Assembly (NCBI RefSeq): GCF_039909015.1 | Contig: NZ_CP150919.1 | Coordinates: forward strand, 4,440,501-4,504,500 | Direction of reading: 5' to 3' | Source of the DNA: Pseudomonas grandcourensis | GTDB taxonomy: Bacteria; Pseudomonadota; Gammaproteobacteria; Pseudomonadales; Pseudomonadaceae | DNA: 64,000 bases | Part shown: piece after piece, positions 35,431 to 45,447 of the stretch | Numbering within the stretch: position 1 is the first letter of the stretch | How the letters are laid out: the number at the start of each line of letters is the position of its first letter | Notes under the pieces: model-generated | Database searches by the model: none | What the model was told of the DNA's origin: nothing | The model's input: only the letters and a program-made list of their open reading frames with translations | Program-made: the position numbers and the translations under genes

Positions 35431-36612
35431 TCAGAAGTAATACCCGATGTTCATGTACAACTGGTTTTCCCACTGGTTACTACCACCAGCCCCCAGACTC
35501 TGGGTGAGGCTGCCGCCACCGATGACCGGATCATTCTTGCCGTACAACCATTCCGTGGCGATCCATAGTTTGCTGAGGGAGAACGAGGTGCCGAAAATCA
35601 TCCGTTGCGAGGTCTTGAAATCGTCCGCAGATTTATCGAAGGCGCTGTAGTTGGCGTACAGCTTCACACCGCTGATCTGATCGAACAGATACTTGCCGCT
35701 GACGTCATAGCTTACATCCGCCACGTACAAGTTGCCGCGACTGGCGACGTTGAAGGTGGCGTCGTAACTGCCGAAAGTCACCAGTTCATCGGTGCCGGGG
35801 TTGCGCGGGGACATCTGCTGTCGCGCGGCTTGCAGTTGCACGCCCCATGGGCCGTTCTTGCCGATGTAGTGCACCGCCATGGCATTGCGCCGGCCATCGT
35901 TGTTGGTGTCGCGGTTCTCCAGGGACGAGGTCAGGCCGGAGATCCCGACTTCGGACTTCCACGGTCCCAGGTCCAGCGCCTTGGCCACCCGAAGGACCAC
36001 TGTGTTGCGTTCCTGGTTGTTGCTACCGTCGATGACATAGCTGTCCGCTTCGGAGACCACGGTGGAGTAGGTTTCACCATTGCTAGTGCCTTTACCCTGC
36101 CAAGCGGGGCGCAGGTAGTAACCGGCCTGAATATTCCAGTCGCCGCTTTGCTGGATGTACTTGGCGCCGACTTCTTCCACGTCTTCCAGTCCTATGACGC
36201 TGCCCAGGGTTTGGTAGAACGTGCTGCCGAAGTACGGCTGCAAACCGAACGGCAGCTGGTTCAGGCCGACTTGAACCTGCTGGTCGGGGTTGAACTTGTA
36301 GCCGATCCACGCCAATTCGGCGAACTGGACGTCACCGACATTCTCTGTGTACTCGTAAGGGTAGGCTCGACCGTAGAAACGGTATTGGGCCTCGCCGATC
36401 CAGGTATCTGAGTTGTACTTGGCGCTGAGGATCGCGGTGTCGAAGTTGAACTTCTGGATGTCGCGATCCGGGTCATAGTCCCAACGCGCCCGGACGGCAC
36501 CGCCGAGATCGAGGTTGTCGGTGACCTGGATCGCCATCGCAGGGGTGGAAAGGGCCCCCAACAGCGCCAGCGGGGTCAATGAGCGCAAGGCCCGGGTGGT
36601 GTTCAAGTTCAT
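35431..36612 (-). CDS. Outer-membrane porin (beta-barrel)
   Basis: 393 residues. The signal peptide (about 1-27) ends STPAMA. The remainder is rich in alternating aromatic strands such as WIGEAQYRFYGRAYPYEY and ends MNIGYYF, with the terminal Phe required for barrel assembly. It resembles Pseudomonas substrate-selective porins of unknown specificity. Lying downstream of the peptide ABC importer set (same strand), it probably gives the outer-membrane entry route for the same compounds. Confidence 0.85.
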   Translation of the reverse strand: MNLNTTRALRSLTPLALLGALSTPAMAIQVTDNLDLGGAVRARWDYDPDRDIQKFNFDTAILSAKYNSDTWIGEAQYRFYGRAYPYEYTENVGDVQFAELAWIGYKFNPDQQVQVGLNQLPFGLQPYFGSTFYQTLGSVIGLEDVEEVGAKYIQQSGDWNIQAGYYLRPAWQGKGTSNGETYSTVVSEADSYVIDGSNNQERNTVVLRVAKALDLGPWKSEVGISGLTSSLENRDTNNDGRRNAMAVHYIGKNGPWGVQLQAARQQMSPRNPGTDELVTFGSYDATFNVASRGNLYVADVSYDVSGKYLFDQISGVKLYANYSAFDKSADDFKTSQRMIFGTSFSLSKLWIATEWLYGKNDPVIGGGSLTQSLGAGGSNQWENQLYMNIGYYF

Positions 36613-36859
36613 GGTCGCTCCGTCTCTTGTTTATTTTATTGTTGGCAACACTCATCCCGGCCACGGCAAAAGCGCGGTCTGGATGAAAGGGGTAGGGCCC
36701 ACCAGAACGAAGGCTGCAAACAGCGTCCAAGTGAGGGCCGGGGGGGTCAGCCGCCGGCGGCCAGCCGGGTCTGGGTGTAGCTATGCCGAGCCTGCACACC
36801 GCACCTCTTCACCAAGGCTGGGAGGTGCCTGACAAGCCGCGGTCATTCACACTCCCGCG

Positions 36860-38098
36860 TCAGCTGCGTTGCAGTTCTTCAACCACAGCGGCACAAGCAC
36901 GGAAGGTATTCAACGTCCACTCTGCATTGATAAAGTCCGGCCAACTGGAAAGCTTTACGATTGTCACTTCAGAAGCCGGATCCCAATAGATACTCTGCCC
37001 AAATACTCCGCGCGCCGAATAGGTACCCTGTTCACTGTCCAGCACCCAGCACTGATTGCTATAGGCGGCGTCAGGAAAGTGTTTGACATAGAAGCCATAG
37101 AGGACTTCAAAAGCCGGTGTGGAACCACGGCCGCATGCACGCACAAACTCCTCTGGAACAATCTGTTGGCCGTTGAAATGTCCACCCTGCAGATACATCT
37201 GGGCAAAGCGCCCCAGATCACGCAGCGTGGCGCTCATCCCGCCATCGGCCAATGCAGTTCCAACGCAATCGAGGGTGATATTCGCGTCTTGTTCTGCCCC
37301 CAGTCTTGACCAGATTTCCCGGCTCAGTAAAACGGGAAGCCGTTCGCCGCAGGCCCGCTCACAGACCCAGGCCAACATATCGGTATCCACTGAGCGATAC
37401 TCAAAGAACTGGCCATGTTCACGGTCTTTACTCAGCGACTTCAACAAACCATAAATGCTGTCAGGTGACTCTCGCTCTCCCCGTTCACGCCAACCCGAGG
37501 CGATATCCAACTGGATGAATTCAGCATCCGGATCGGTGTAGTCCTCCCTGAATCTCACTCCCGTGCGCATATCCAGAAGATCCTGTACCCGGGCGTCGCC
37601 ATAACCGCTTGCCGAAAGCTCGGGCACATAGTCGCTGACACGCGCTTGGGGATCGATTCTGCCCTGGCCGATCAATCTGCCGACCAGGCTACCGACGACG
37701 GTCTTGGATACCGATTGCAACAGATGCAACGTGTGCGGTTGCATACCGTTGAAATACTGCTCCGAAACCACCTTGCCTTGATGAAGCACCAAAAAACCAT
37801 CGGTGTAACTATCGGTCAAGAAGGTCGCCAGATCGGTTTGTCCGCCGTCGACCCGCTGGAAACGCACGTCGTCCAGTGAGCGTTCGTTGCGCTCAAGTTC
37901 GGTGACCGGCCCGGGACTGCGATGAATAGCGGCCACCGGAAACAACTGGCTCATGTGCTGGAACGACCAGCGGTTATAGGGCGGACTGTCCCAATTATGC
38001 AGGCCAACTTGCTTTTCCCGGGACGGCGGATAGCCCTGCATCAGCCTTAAGTCCTGATAACCAATGCCGGGAGCGGTCATGTCTTTTTTATTGTACAT
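36860..38098 (-). CDS. Serine hydrolase, class C beta-lactamase/NylB-like
   Basis: 412 residues of the beta-lactamase/penicillin-binding fold. The nucleophile is in LLQSVSKTVVGS (SxxK), the second motif Tyr is in FEYRSVDTDML, and the C-terminal block is ARGVFGQSIYWDPASEVTIV. The overall order and YRS-x-DTD segment match 6-aminohexanoate-oligomer hydrolase NylB and related esterases/amidases. No signal peptide is evident, so it acts in the cytoplasm. It sits 6 bp before the end of the ABC ATPase gene in the same operon, so it probably hydrolyses the imported amide or oligopeptide. Possible alternatives are D-aminopeptidase or esterase. Confidence 0.85.
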   Translation of the reverse strand: MYNKKDMTAPGIGYQDLRLMQGYPPSREKQVGLHNWDSPPYNRWSFQHMSQLFPVAAIHRSPGPVTELERNERSLDDVRFQRVDGGQTDLATFLTDSYTDGFLVLHQGKVVSEQYFNGMQPHTLHLLQSVSKTVVGSLVGRLIGQGRIDPQARVSDYVPELSASGYGDARVQDLLDMRTGVRFREDYTDPDAEFIQLDIASGWRERGERESPDSIYGLLKSLSKDREHGQFFEYRSVDTDMLAWVCERACGERLPVLLSREIWSRLGAEQDANITLDCVGTALADGGMSATLRDLGRFAQMYLQGGHFNGQQIVPEEFVRACGRGSTPAFEVLYGFYVKHFPDAAYSNQCWVLDSEQGTYSARGVFGQSIYWDPASEVTIVKLSSWPDFINAEWTLNTFRACAAVVEELQRS

Positions 38099-38104
38099 AG
38101 GGGT

Positions 38105-39061
38105 TCAGTTCTCATCGTTTAGAGGGTGGTGGCAAGAAAAGCGGTGGCCGTGATCCTGGGTCTCGGCTGGCACCTCTCGGCGACAACGCTCACTGGCCCG
38201 CGGACAACGGGGCGCGAAGTGGCACCCGGCAGGCCGGTTCAAGGGGCTGGGGATCTCGCCACTCAGGATTTGCAACTGGTCACGGCGTTCCGGGTCGATG
38301 GAGGGCACTGAATTGAGCAGCGCACGAGTGTAGGGATGACGCGGTCGGCCAAACACCTGCTCCACAGGCCCGGCCTCGACGATGCGCCCCAAGTACATCA
38401 CCAGCACCTGCTGCGCCAGATACTCGACCGTCGCAAGGTCGTGGCTGATAAACAGGTAGCTCAGGCCATTGTCGGTCTGCAGCGTCTTGAGCAGTTGCAG
38501 CACCTGGGCCTGGACCGACACGTCGAGCGCCGCCGTAGGCTCATCGAGGATCAGCAGTTTTGACTCCAGCGCCAGCGCCCGGGCGATAGCGATACGCTGC
38601 AACTGGCCACCGGAGAATTCATGGGGATAGCGTTCCATGTGCTCCTCGCCCATCCCCACATTTCCCAACAGCGTGAGAATGCGCGCATGCAAGGCGCTAC
38701 CGCGCAAACCAAAGGCAACCTTCAGCGGCTCGGCAACAATCGCCTTGATCGTCATTTTCGGGTTCAGCGAGGCGTACGGGTTCTGGAACACCATACTCAA
38801 GCTCCTGCCCCGCTCCCTGGCATCCGTGGGCAGCGGCCGACCTTCAACCAGAATTTGCCCACTATCGGCTGGCAGCAGACCGAGTAAGGTCGCGGCCACC
38901 GTACTTTTGCCACAACCGGATTCCCCCACCAGCGCGACCGTCTCACCGACCTGCACCTCCAGGCTGATGTGGTCAATGGCCGTCACCAGGCCATCGCGGC
39001 TGGCGTAGGTCTTGTGCAGCTGATTGACGCTCAGCAGTGCGGGCTGTTTGTTGTTATTCAT
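38105..39061 (-). CDS. Peptide-type ABC transporter ATP-binding protein (DppF-like)
   Basis: 318 residues. Walker A GESGCGKST, Q loop VFQNPYASLNP, signature FSGGQLQRIAIARAL, Walker B LLILDEP, H loop FISHDLATVEYL, and the C-terminal oligopeptide-transporter Cys-rich element with CHFAPRCPRASERC that binds an iron-sulfur cluster in DppF/OppF proteins. Last ABC gene of the operon; works with the DppD-like ATPase at 39086. Confidence 0.93.
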   Translation of the reverse strand: MNNNKQPALLSVNQLHKTYASRDGLVTAIDHISLEVQVGETVALVGESGCGKSTVAATLLGLLPADSGQILVEGRPLPTDARERGRSLSMVFQNPYASLNPKMTIKAIVAEPLKVAFGLRGSALHARILTLLGNVGMGEEHMERYPHEFSGGQLQRIAIARALALESKLLILDEPTAALDVSVQAQVLQLLKTLQTDNGLSYLFISHDLATVEYLAQQVLVMYLGRIVEAGPVEQVFGRPRHPYTRALLNSVPSIDPERRDQLQILSGEIPSPLNRPAGCHFAPRCPRASERCRREVPAETQDHGHRFSCHHPLNDEN

Positions 39062-39085
39062 AGCCGTTTACCTTTCAAAGAAGCC

Positions 39086-40117
39086 TCACACCTTGACCAA
39101 TATGTTGTGGCAAGCTGCCCAGTGCTCCTTGCCGATGACAACCCTAGGCGCAGCGTGATTGCAGCGTCCGGTGGCGCGTTCACAACGTGGGTTGAAGGCA
39201 CAGCCAGCCGGGGGAGCCGCCATGTTCGGCACCTGCCCCGGGATGAAGCCCAGAGCTTGGGGTCCCTGCCCCAACTTGGGCACGGTGCCCATCAACTTCA
39301 GGGTGTAGGGGTGTGCAGGTCGCTTGAACACCTCGCCCACCGGACCGCTCTCCACCACTTCGCCGGCATACATCACCGCCACCCGGTCACAGAGCGAAGC
39401 CACTACCCCCAGGTTGTGGGTGATAAACAGAATCGCCAGGTCCTGCTCCCGTGCCAGCTTGCGCAGCAGCGCGATGATCTGCGCCTGCACGGTGACGTCC
39501 AGCGCCGTGGTCGGCTCATCGGCGATCAGCAGTTTCGGCCGACAGGCCAGCGCCATGGCAATCACCACTCGCTGCAACTGACCGCCAGACATCTGGTGCG
39601 GGTACTTGGCTAGCGCCAGAGGGGGGTCGGGCATGCTCACCGCTTCCAGCGAGCTCAGCGCCTCGGCGCGGATTTGTGCCTTACTCAGTTGCCGATGGCA
39701 GCCGATGACGTCGAACATCTGCCGCCCGATGGTGAAGAACGGGTTGAGCGCCTTCATCGGATTCTGGAAGATCATCGCCGCGCCACCGCCACGCAAAGCC
39801 GCCAGCTGCGATGCCGAGGCGCCGTTGACCTGTTGTCCGGCGACCCTGACACTGCCTTCCAGCCGAGCGGCTTCAGGCATCAATCCAAGGCAAGACATGG
39901 CCGTCATAGACTTGCCCGAGCCCGACTCCCCCACCAACCCGAGGATCTCACCGCGCCTTACCTTAAGGTCGATGCCGCGTACGGCCTTTACGGTCTTGAA
40001 CAAACCAGGGAAAGACACCGTCAGCCCTTCCACTTCCAGCACCAGGTCTTGAGCTGCGTCGTTATTCGAAGCGGCGAGACGCTCGAAAGCAGAATATTGC
40101 AAGGATTCGTCGATCAT
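39086..40117 (-). CDS. Peptide-type ABC transporter ATP-binding protein (DppD-like)
   Basis: 343 residues. Walker [10 protein letters not shown], signature [15 protein letters not shown], Walker [10 protein letters not shown] loop [12 protein letters not shown] and the C-terminal [14 protein letters not shown] element. The ATG overlaps the stop of the DppC-like gene by one base (TGATG), so the two are coupled. Confidence 0.93.
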   Translation of the reverse strand: MIDESLQYSAFERLAASNNDAAQDLVLEVEGLTVSFPGLFKTVKAVRGIDLKVRRGEILGLVGESGSGKSMTAMSCLGLMPEAARLEGSVRVAGQQVNGASASQLAALRGGGAAMIFQNPMKALNPFFTIGRQMFDVIGCHRQLSKAQIRAEALSSLEAVSMPDPPLALAKYPHQMSGGQLQRVVIAMALACRPKLLIADEPTTALDVTVQAQIIALLRKLAREQDLAILFITHNLGVVASLCDRVAVMYAGEVVESGPVGEVFKRPAHPYTLKLMGTVPKLGQGPQALGFIPGQVPNMAAPPAGCAFNPRCERATGRCNHAAPRVVIGKEHWAACHNILVKV

Positions 40118-41001
40118 CAGCGCGTCCCCTTCTTTGGATCGAGCACATCGCGCAGCCCGTCACCTACCAGGTTGACGGCCAGCACCAGGACAAAAATCGC
40201 CACTCCGGGAAACAGCACCGTCCAGGGATTCTCGAGTAACTGCGAGCGCGACGCTGCGGCCATCAGCCCCCATTCGATCATGGGCGGCTTGGCCCCCAGC
40301 CCGATAAAGCTCAGCGAGGCAGCGGCGAGAATGGTGTAACCAAAGTCCATGGAGCCCTGCACGATCACAGGCGTGGTGGCATTGGGTAGTACATGGCGAA
40401 GCAAAATACGGCAGTGACTGACACCCATGGAACGGGCGGCATGGATATAGGTTTCTGACCGAACCCGTACTACCGCACCGCGCATGATCCTCGCGTACCA
40501 GGGAAACCAGGAGACAGCGAGCGCTAACATGGCGTTGGCCAATCCTGATCCCAGCGCAGCGGTGATAGCGATCGGCAACAACAGCGGCGGAAAGGCCAGA
40601 AACACATCTGATAAACGCATCAGCAGCGTATCAACTCGACCACCGAAGTAACCGGAAACAAGCCCAATCGGAATCCCGATCAGCATCGCAATCAGAGTCA
40701 CGCTTACTCCGATGATCAGCGAGGTGCGTGCGCCATAAAGCACCCGTGAAAGAATGTCGCGACCAAACTCGTCGGTGCCCATCCAGTGTGCCCAGTTGGG
40801 TGCCAGCAATTTCTGGGAAAAGACAATCTTGTTCGGCTCATAAGGTGCAAGCCAGGGGGCGAAGACTGCCGCCAGGATGATCAGCAGCAATAACAGCGCG
40901 CCGAATACAAACAACTTGTTATCGCTGGCAAACGCCAGGGCCTTGATACGCCATGATGGGGCTCGCGAGGGCATGGACAGGGATACGTCTTGGATACTCA
41001 T
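40117..41001 (-). CDS. Peptide-type ABC transporter permease (DppC-like)
   Basis: 294 residues with an N-terminal extension, about six transmembrane helices, GTDEFGRDILSRVLYGARTS (DppC signature) and the EAA loop YIHAARSMGVSHCRILLRHV. Starts within the stop of the DppB-like gene (ATGA overlap). Confidence 0.93.
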   Translation of the reverse strand: MSIQDVSLSMPSRAPSWRIKALAFASDNKLFVFGALLLLLIILAAVFAPWLAPYEPNKIVFSQKLLAPNWAHWMGTDEFGRDILSRVLYGARTSLIIGVSVTLIAMLIGIPIGLVSGYFGGRVDTLLMRLSDVFLAFPPLLLPIAITAALGSGLANAMLALAVSWFPWYARIMRGAVVRVRSETYIHAARSMGVSHCRILLRHVLPNATTPVIVQGSMDFGYTILAAASLSFIGLGAKPPMIEWGLMAAASRSQLLENPWTVLFPGVAIFVLVLAVNLVGDGLRDVLDPKKGTR

Positions 41002-42014
41002 TGGACTCGCAACCTCGGATCAACAAGGTGATACAAGAGATCAACGATCAGGTTGATCGACAGATACGTCGTGGCCAGCACCAGGGTGGCGCCCATCACA
41101 GCGGGGAAATCATTCTGGGCAATCGAAAACACCACGAAGCCGCCCAGGCCAGGCCAATCGAAAATGAACTCAACGACTACCGCACCACCGAGCAGGTAAC
41201 CGAAGGTCAGGCCCACCACTGTCAGGAGCGGAATCATTGTCGCCTTCAGGGCATAGGCGTAATGGATACGCCACTTGGGTACACCGTAAGAAACGGCCGT
41301 ACGGATGTACTCCTCGGATAGCACCTCCACCATCATGTTTCGGGTGATCCGGGTGACAGTGGCCAAGGTCACGATGACCAGGGTGAGCACGGGTAGCGTC
41401 AGGTGTTTGATGGCGCTCCACAGTGCTACGAAATTACCGGCCAGCAGCGTGTCAATCAGGTAAAAGCCTGTTACACGCTCAAAAGGGCTATCGAGAAGAA
41501 TGGAAGCATCGATACGTCCTTGTAGTGGCAGCCAGTTGAGCTTGCCGTAGAACAGTAACTGCAAGCCCATGGCCAGGATGAAAACTGGAAACGCCGTCCC
41601 GGCGATGGACCCAGCTCGTGCCGCATTGTCGACCACTGAGTTTTGCCGCGCCGCTGAGATGACACCGATCGGCACCCCTAGCACCACCACCCAGAACATC
41701 GCCAGGAATGTCAGTTCAAAAGTCGCACCAACCCGCCTGACCACTTCCTCCACCACCGGCCGCCCGGTGCGCAGACTAATGCCAAAATCACCTCGGAGAA
41801 GATCACCGATGTAATTGAAGTATTGGATCGGCAGAGGCTTATCCAACCCCAGTTTTTCCCGTGCGACGGCAATCTGCTCCACCGTGGGGTGGTTTCCCAG
41901 CATCATTTCTACCGGAGAACCCGGAAGAGCTCGGCTCAGAACGAAGGTGATGGTCAACACTCCCAAAAGAATGAAGAACATCACTATCAATCGCTGAGCT
42001 ATATACTTCGCCAT
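40998..42014 (-). CDS. Peptide-type ABC transporter permease (DppB-like)
   Basis: 338 residues, about six transmembrane helices; N-terminal TFVLSRALPGSPVEMMLG and the EAA-type loop YIRTAVSYGVPKWRIHYAYA. First membrane subunit gene of the operon, about 180 bp after the binding-protein gene. Confidence 0.93.
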   Translation of the reverse strand: MAKYIAQRLIVMFFILLGVLTITFVLSRALPGSPVEMMLGNHPTVEQIAVAREKLGLDKPLPIQYFNYIGDLLRGDFGISLRTGRPVVEEVVRRVGATFELTFLAMFWVVVLGVPIGVISAARQNSVVDNAARAGSIAGTAFPVFILAMGLQLLFYGKLNWLPLQGRIDASILLDSPFERVTGFYLIDTLLAGNFVALWSAIKHLTLPVLTLVIVTLATVTRITRNMMVEVLSEEYIRTAVSYGVPKWRIHYAYALKATMIPLLTVVGLTFGYLLGGAVVVEFIFDWPGLGGFVVFSIAQNDFPAVMGATLVLATTYLSINLIVDLLYHLVDPRLRVQ

Positions 42015-42191
42015 TTGGAATACCCCTTGTGGCTAAAAAACTTGACCCTGACTTCTTACGCCCTACTAAAAACCCCAAAAGCGGATTAACCCTTGAGGGA
42101 ATGACCAGGCAAATTAACTAACTGCCTGGTTATCGATTTACATGGCAAATCAGGTATTACACGTACCACTTCATCAAAGACGACTCAGCAT

Positions 42192-43736
42192 TCAGCGATT
42201 CAGGTTGTAATAGAGAATCGCCTCATAAGCAGGATTCAGGCTCTTTTCCATACCCTTGATGTCTTTGCGGGAGACACGTATCTGCTGCACGTCGGCGTAC
42301 CAGATCGCAGGAGCGTCCTTGGCCAGTATCTGCTGGGCCTGCACGTACTTTTCAGTGGACTTGGCCCGATCACTGCCCTCTAACGCCGCCGCCTCTTCGA
42401 TCAACTGATCAAAGTTTGGGTTGCTGTAGTGAGACAGATTGAATAGCGTGGTTTTTTCTGTATGGAACTCACTGAAAAGCCAATCACTGGGTGTCGGATA
42501 CGTCGGCCACCAAGCCATAGATTGCATGTTGGGAGCGGTATCCAGCTTCTTTGCCTTATCCCAGATCACACCCCACTCGCCGGGGAGTAACTCCACCTCA
42601 ACGCCAACCTGAGAAGCCGTGGCCTGGAATAGTTCAGCAGCGTTTGCATAGATGCCACTGATGTACTGCATCGAGACCTTCCAGTCCTGCTTAGGTATAC
42701 CGGAGGCTTCCAACAATTGTCGGGCTTTATCCAGATCGTAAGAGGCCATAGGCACGCTGGCATGCCCCCATATACTGGTGGGCAAAGGCCCCTTGGAAAC
42801 GCTGCCGTAGCCATGCAAAATATCTTTGGTGACACTTTCATAGTCCCAGAGGTACTGCAGCGCCTGACGAAATGCTAGGTTGTTCGTAGGGTACTTCTGG
42901 GTATTGATCAAAAATTGAAAGTTCTTCCACGAAGGCGCGGTGCTCACCTTGATGGAGGGGTTCTCTCCCAACACCTTGAGCTGATCAAGAGGGATATCCC
43001 AAGCGACACCGGCCTCGCCATTTTTGATCATCTGGGTACGAGTGGCGGCTTCGGACACGACCTTCACGATGACCCGATCAAATTGCCCTTCTTTCCAACC
43101 TCCCCAGTAGCCTTCGAATCGCTCAAGCACCACTTGCTGGCCCTGTTCGACCTGTCCAAGTTTGTAGGGACCGGTACCGATGGCGTTGGGAGCCATCATC
43201 CAGTCATGACCTTTCTCCACCGCCGCCGGGGCAATGATGTAAGCCGCATACTGACCTGCCGCGATCAGATTTGCCGGAGTGGGACTCTTAAACTTGAGCA
43301 CTACCGTATCGTCAGCGAGGGCCTCGACGGCATCCAGACCGTTCCATACAAATGCAGCGCCCTGTTTCAGCTCCTTGACGTAATCAATGGACTTTTTGAC
43401 CGCTGCGGCATTAAAGGCCGAACCGTCATGAAATTTAACGCCGTGCCGCAGCTTGAAGGTCCAGGTCTTGCCGTTGTCGCTGCTTTCCCAGGACGTGGCA
43501 AGCCCAGGGGAAAACTCCTCAGCACTGCCTGGCGCGTTATATACCACTAGTGTCTCGTAGATATTGCCCAGTACCCGCACTTCCTCCGAAAAGGCCGAGG
43601 CTGGATCCCAATCCTTGAAAGAGGCTCGATCAGCGACAACCAAGGTATTATTTGCCGCATACACCAGACCACTGATCAATGGCGCAGTAATGGACAGCGC
43701 CATCAACCCCGCCATCAATGTTCTTTTGAATTTCAT
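42192..43736 (-). CDS. Peptide/nickel-type ABC substrate-binding protein (DppA family)
   Basis: 514 residues. The signal peptide (about 1-28) ends LVYA. SBP_bac_5 features include LATSWESSDNGKTWTFKLRH, GVKFHDGSAFNA, NAIGTGPYKLGQVEQGQQV and the C-terminal PAIWYADVQQIRVSRKDIKG. It delivers a peptide-like or amide ligand to the permeases encoded downstream. It is the first gene of the operon; the regulator gene lies upstream on the same strand, separated by a strong terminator, so the operon promoter is at 43737-43900. Confidence 0.92.
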   Translation of the reverse strand: MKFKRTLMAGLMALSITAPLISGLVYAANNTLVVADRASFKDWDPASAFSEEVRVLGNIYETLVVYNAPGSAEEFSPGLATSWESSDNGKTWTFKLRHGVKFHDGSAFNAAAVKKSIDYVKELKQGAAFVWNGLDAVEALADDTVVLKFKSPTPANLIAAGQYAAYIIAPAAVEKGHDWMMAPNAIGTGPYKLGQVEQGQQVVLERFEGYWGGWKEGQFDRVIVKVVSEAATRTQMIKNGEAGVAWDIPLDQLKVLGENPSIKVSTAPSWKNFQFLINTQKYPTNNLAFRQALQYLWDYESVTKDILHGYGSVSKGPLPTSIWGHASVPMASYDLDKARQLLEASGIPKQDWKVSMQYISGIYANAAELFQATASQVGVEVELLPGEWGVIWDKAKKLDTAPNMQSMAWWPTYPTPSDWLFSEFHTEKTTLFNLSHYSNPNFDQLIEEAAALEGSDRAKSTEKYVQAQQILAKDAPAIWYADVQQIRVSRKDIKGMEKSLNPAYEAILYYNLNR

Positions 43737-43908
43737 CGGTGTTCCTCTTATTTTTATGGCGAGCGCAGCGGATCACTTATAGAAACAGGCACTCATTCAA
43801 CTGGAATGGATGATGTGATTGGCCGTTAACGAAACTGACATTTGAGTGGTGTATGGCATTATCGATCTGCCGTACGGCCAGCTCAATTTCGCGAGCACGA
43901 ATAAAAAA

Positions 43909-43942
43909 ACGCCAAGTGACGCCCCAAAGCGTCACCTAGCGT
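43909..43942 (-). terminator. Rho-independent terminator of the HTH regulator gene
   Basis: Arms at 43909-43922 and 43929-43942 pair over 14 positions (core GTGACGC/GCGTCAC) around a 6-nt loop; on the minus strand a T7 run follows directly. It lies 17 bp beyond the regulator stop. Confidence 0.85.
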
Positions 43943-43958
43943 CAATTTTAAAAAAAGA

Positions 43959-44786
43959 TTAAAACAGCGGAGGGACGAGGTTGAACTCACCTTCTGATGG
44001 ATGTACCAGCAGCCGCGACCTCACCTCGTCGGGAATCTCAGGGGCATCAATCGGAAAACAGCTGCAACTGGTGAGAGCGTTACGCAGGTCGATCGACTCG
44101 CCTAGGTGCTCAAATACAATATGGGCACCAAAAGGACGGCGAAAATTGTCACCCGAAACGCCGATTACCAAGCCGTTGAGAAAACGGAAACGACTGCGGT
44201 AGGAGGGATAAAGCGCTGACCAGATATAGCCCCGGGACGAGAGGTACTCGCGCTCCACGATGTAAATCAGATCCGATGAGGCAAAGCAGAACCCACGATA
44301 TTTATTGATGCCGAAACTGTTCAACTGGTCATCGCCCAGCCTCATCCGCTCGTAGGTTTTACTCAGGATTTTTTCGCCGGAGCGGGTCAAGCGGGTAATC
44401 GACTTGATCACCTCCCCCGGCGCGGCAGGCGACATCAAATAGACAAAGTAGTAACCCTGGTACTTCGACAACTCCTGCGCGGAGCTCGGGAAAAAATCGG
44501 CTGGTACCGCACTGTCCGGCTCTCGCGCCGCGCGTTGCCTGTTGAGCAGAGCGCGGAAGGATTCATGCTCGGAGAATATTTCCTCCTCATCCACCCCAAA
44601 AAAAGTGCAGATCTTGCGCAGGGTAAAGGACGAGGGAGTCGCTTGCGCCCCCAAGTATTTGTTGAACTGCTGGCGGTTGATATCAAGGGAGCGGCACACC
44701 TTAGCCACCGACTTATAATATCCGCAGAGAAGGCGCAAGTTTTGACTGAAGTCTTGCATCGACTGGGATGAACTGGAACTGACCAT
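43959..44786 (-). CDS. HTH (XRE-like) regulator with unassigned C-terminal domain
   Basis: 275 residues from ATG 44786 (AGGA 9 bases upstream). An N-terminal helix-turn-helix (YKSVAKVCRSLDINRQQFNK ... LRKICTFFGVDEEEIF) is followed by about 190 residues that match no domain I can name, with a repeated R/S pattern and a CSCF motif near residue 250. The DNA-binding part is unusual in replacing the second helix by RQQFNKYL. It precedes the peptide importer operon on the same strand and is the obvious candidate regulator; the C-terminal domain may sense the imported ligand. Confidence 0.8.
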   Translation of the reverse strand: MVSSSSSQSMQDFSQNLRLLCGYYKSVAKVCRSLDINRQQFNKYLGAQATPSSFTLRKICTFFGVDEEEIFSEHESFRALLNRQRAAREPDSAVPADFFPSSAQELSKYQGYYFVYLMSPAAPGEVIKSITRLTRSGEKILSKTYERMRLGDDQLNSFGINKYRGFCFASSDLIYIVEREYLSSRGYIWSALYPSYRSRFRFLNGLVIGVSGDNFRRPFGAHIVFEHLGESIDLRNALTSCSCFPIDAPEIPDEVRSRLLVHPSEGEFNLVPPLF

Positions 44787-45383
44787 AAAGAGTATTCCTA
44801 ACGCCAGAATTGACAACATGCTGAACTGATCGTCGCTTGGGGTTACGGCTTCAAAAGCTCCGTGCAAGACAATGCCTGAAAGTGGCGCAGAAGCTCGGTA
44901 TTGCCAACCCGTGATCGACGCGAGCATCGAGCCCGACCATAGCGTCTCAACAAATACACAAACTTATCCAGCGATTCCTGACGCCTCGGTAGAATTACCA
45001 TCGGCTGCATATTTGTAATTCGCCCCTATTACTACCCAAGATGTCACCGCTGTGGTCTTCATTAGCACCACCGGTGCGGGCGAGGCCGGGGTTGGCACGT
45101 TGCTCCAGACACCTGCATTGGTGCGGCAGCAGCCGCGCATCATTGGCTAGGCATACGACGCGATCGAGCCCATGCCAGGATGCGGCAGCCGATGCGTGGA
45201 TCACTGGCACGCGCTCATGTGTTGGCGTCGGTCAGCACGCTGCACTCAAGCCTTTAGAGGTCCAGAGATCCAGCGATTAAGGAACTGTCGGAAAAATTAG
45301 CCTTTGATCGCAAAGCGCTGAGGCAAACGGGGTATGGGCCAATGTATGGGCTGGTTTTTTTTCAGAAACGAAGAATCGAGTAG
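44787..45383. other. Gene-free stretch at the left edge of the mobile-DNA region
   Basis: About 600 bp without a supportable gene. Short frames on both strands (44995-45280) have unusual composition and no recognisable family. The stretch should contain the promoter of the HTH regulator and then grades into the group II intron remnant; it probably includes decayed coding sequence. Confidence 0.5.
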
Positions 45384-45447
45384 GAGGCGGATTTACATCC
45401 GCCGTCCTCTCACACCACCATACGTACGGTTCCGTATACGGCGGTTC
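45384..45447 (-). ncRNA. Group II intron RNA domains V-VI
   Basis: Domain V: on the minus strand, the paired arms ACCGCCGTA and TATGGTGGT enclose a CGGAAC-type loop, followed by GTGTGAGAGGACGG. Domain VI: GGCGGAT and ATCCGCC (45403-45386) pair around GTAA, with the A-containing bulge of the branch point. This order and sequence are typical of bacterial group II introns just after the maturase stop. Confidence 0.75.

Noticed and set aside
44995..45280. Short frames before the group II intron fragment, one faintly resembling a ketosynthase-like segment
   Set aside because: Match limited to a few residues, with stops and no neighbouring support.
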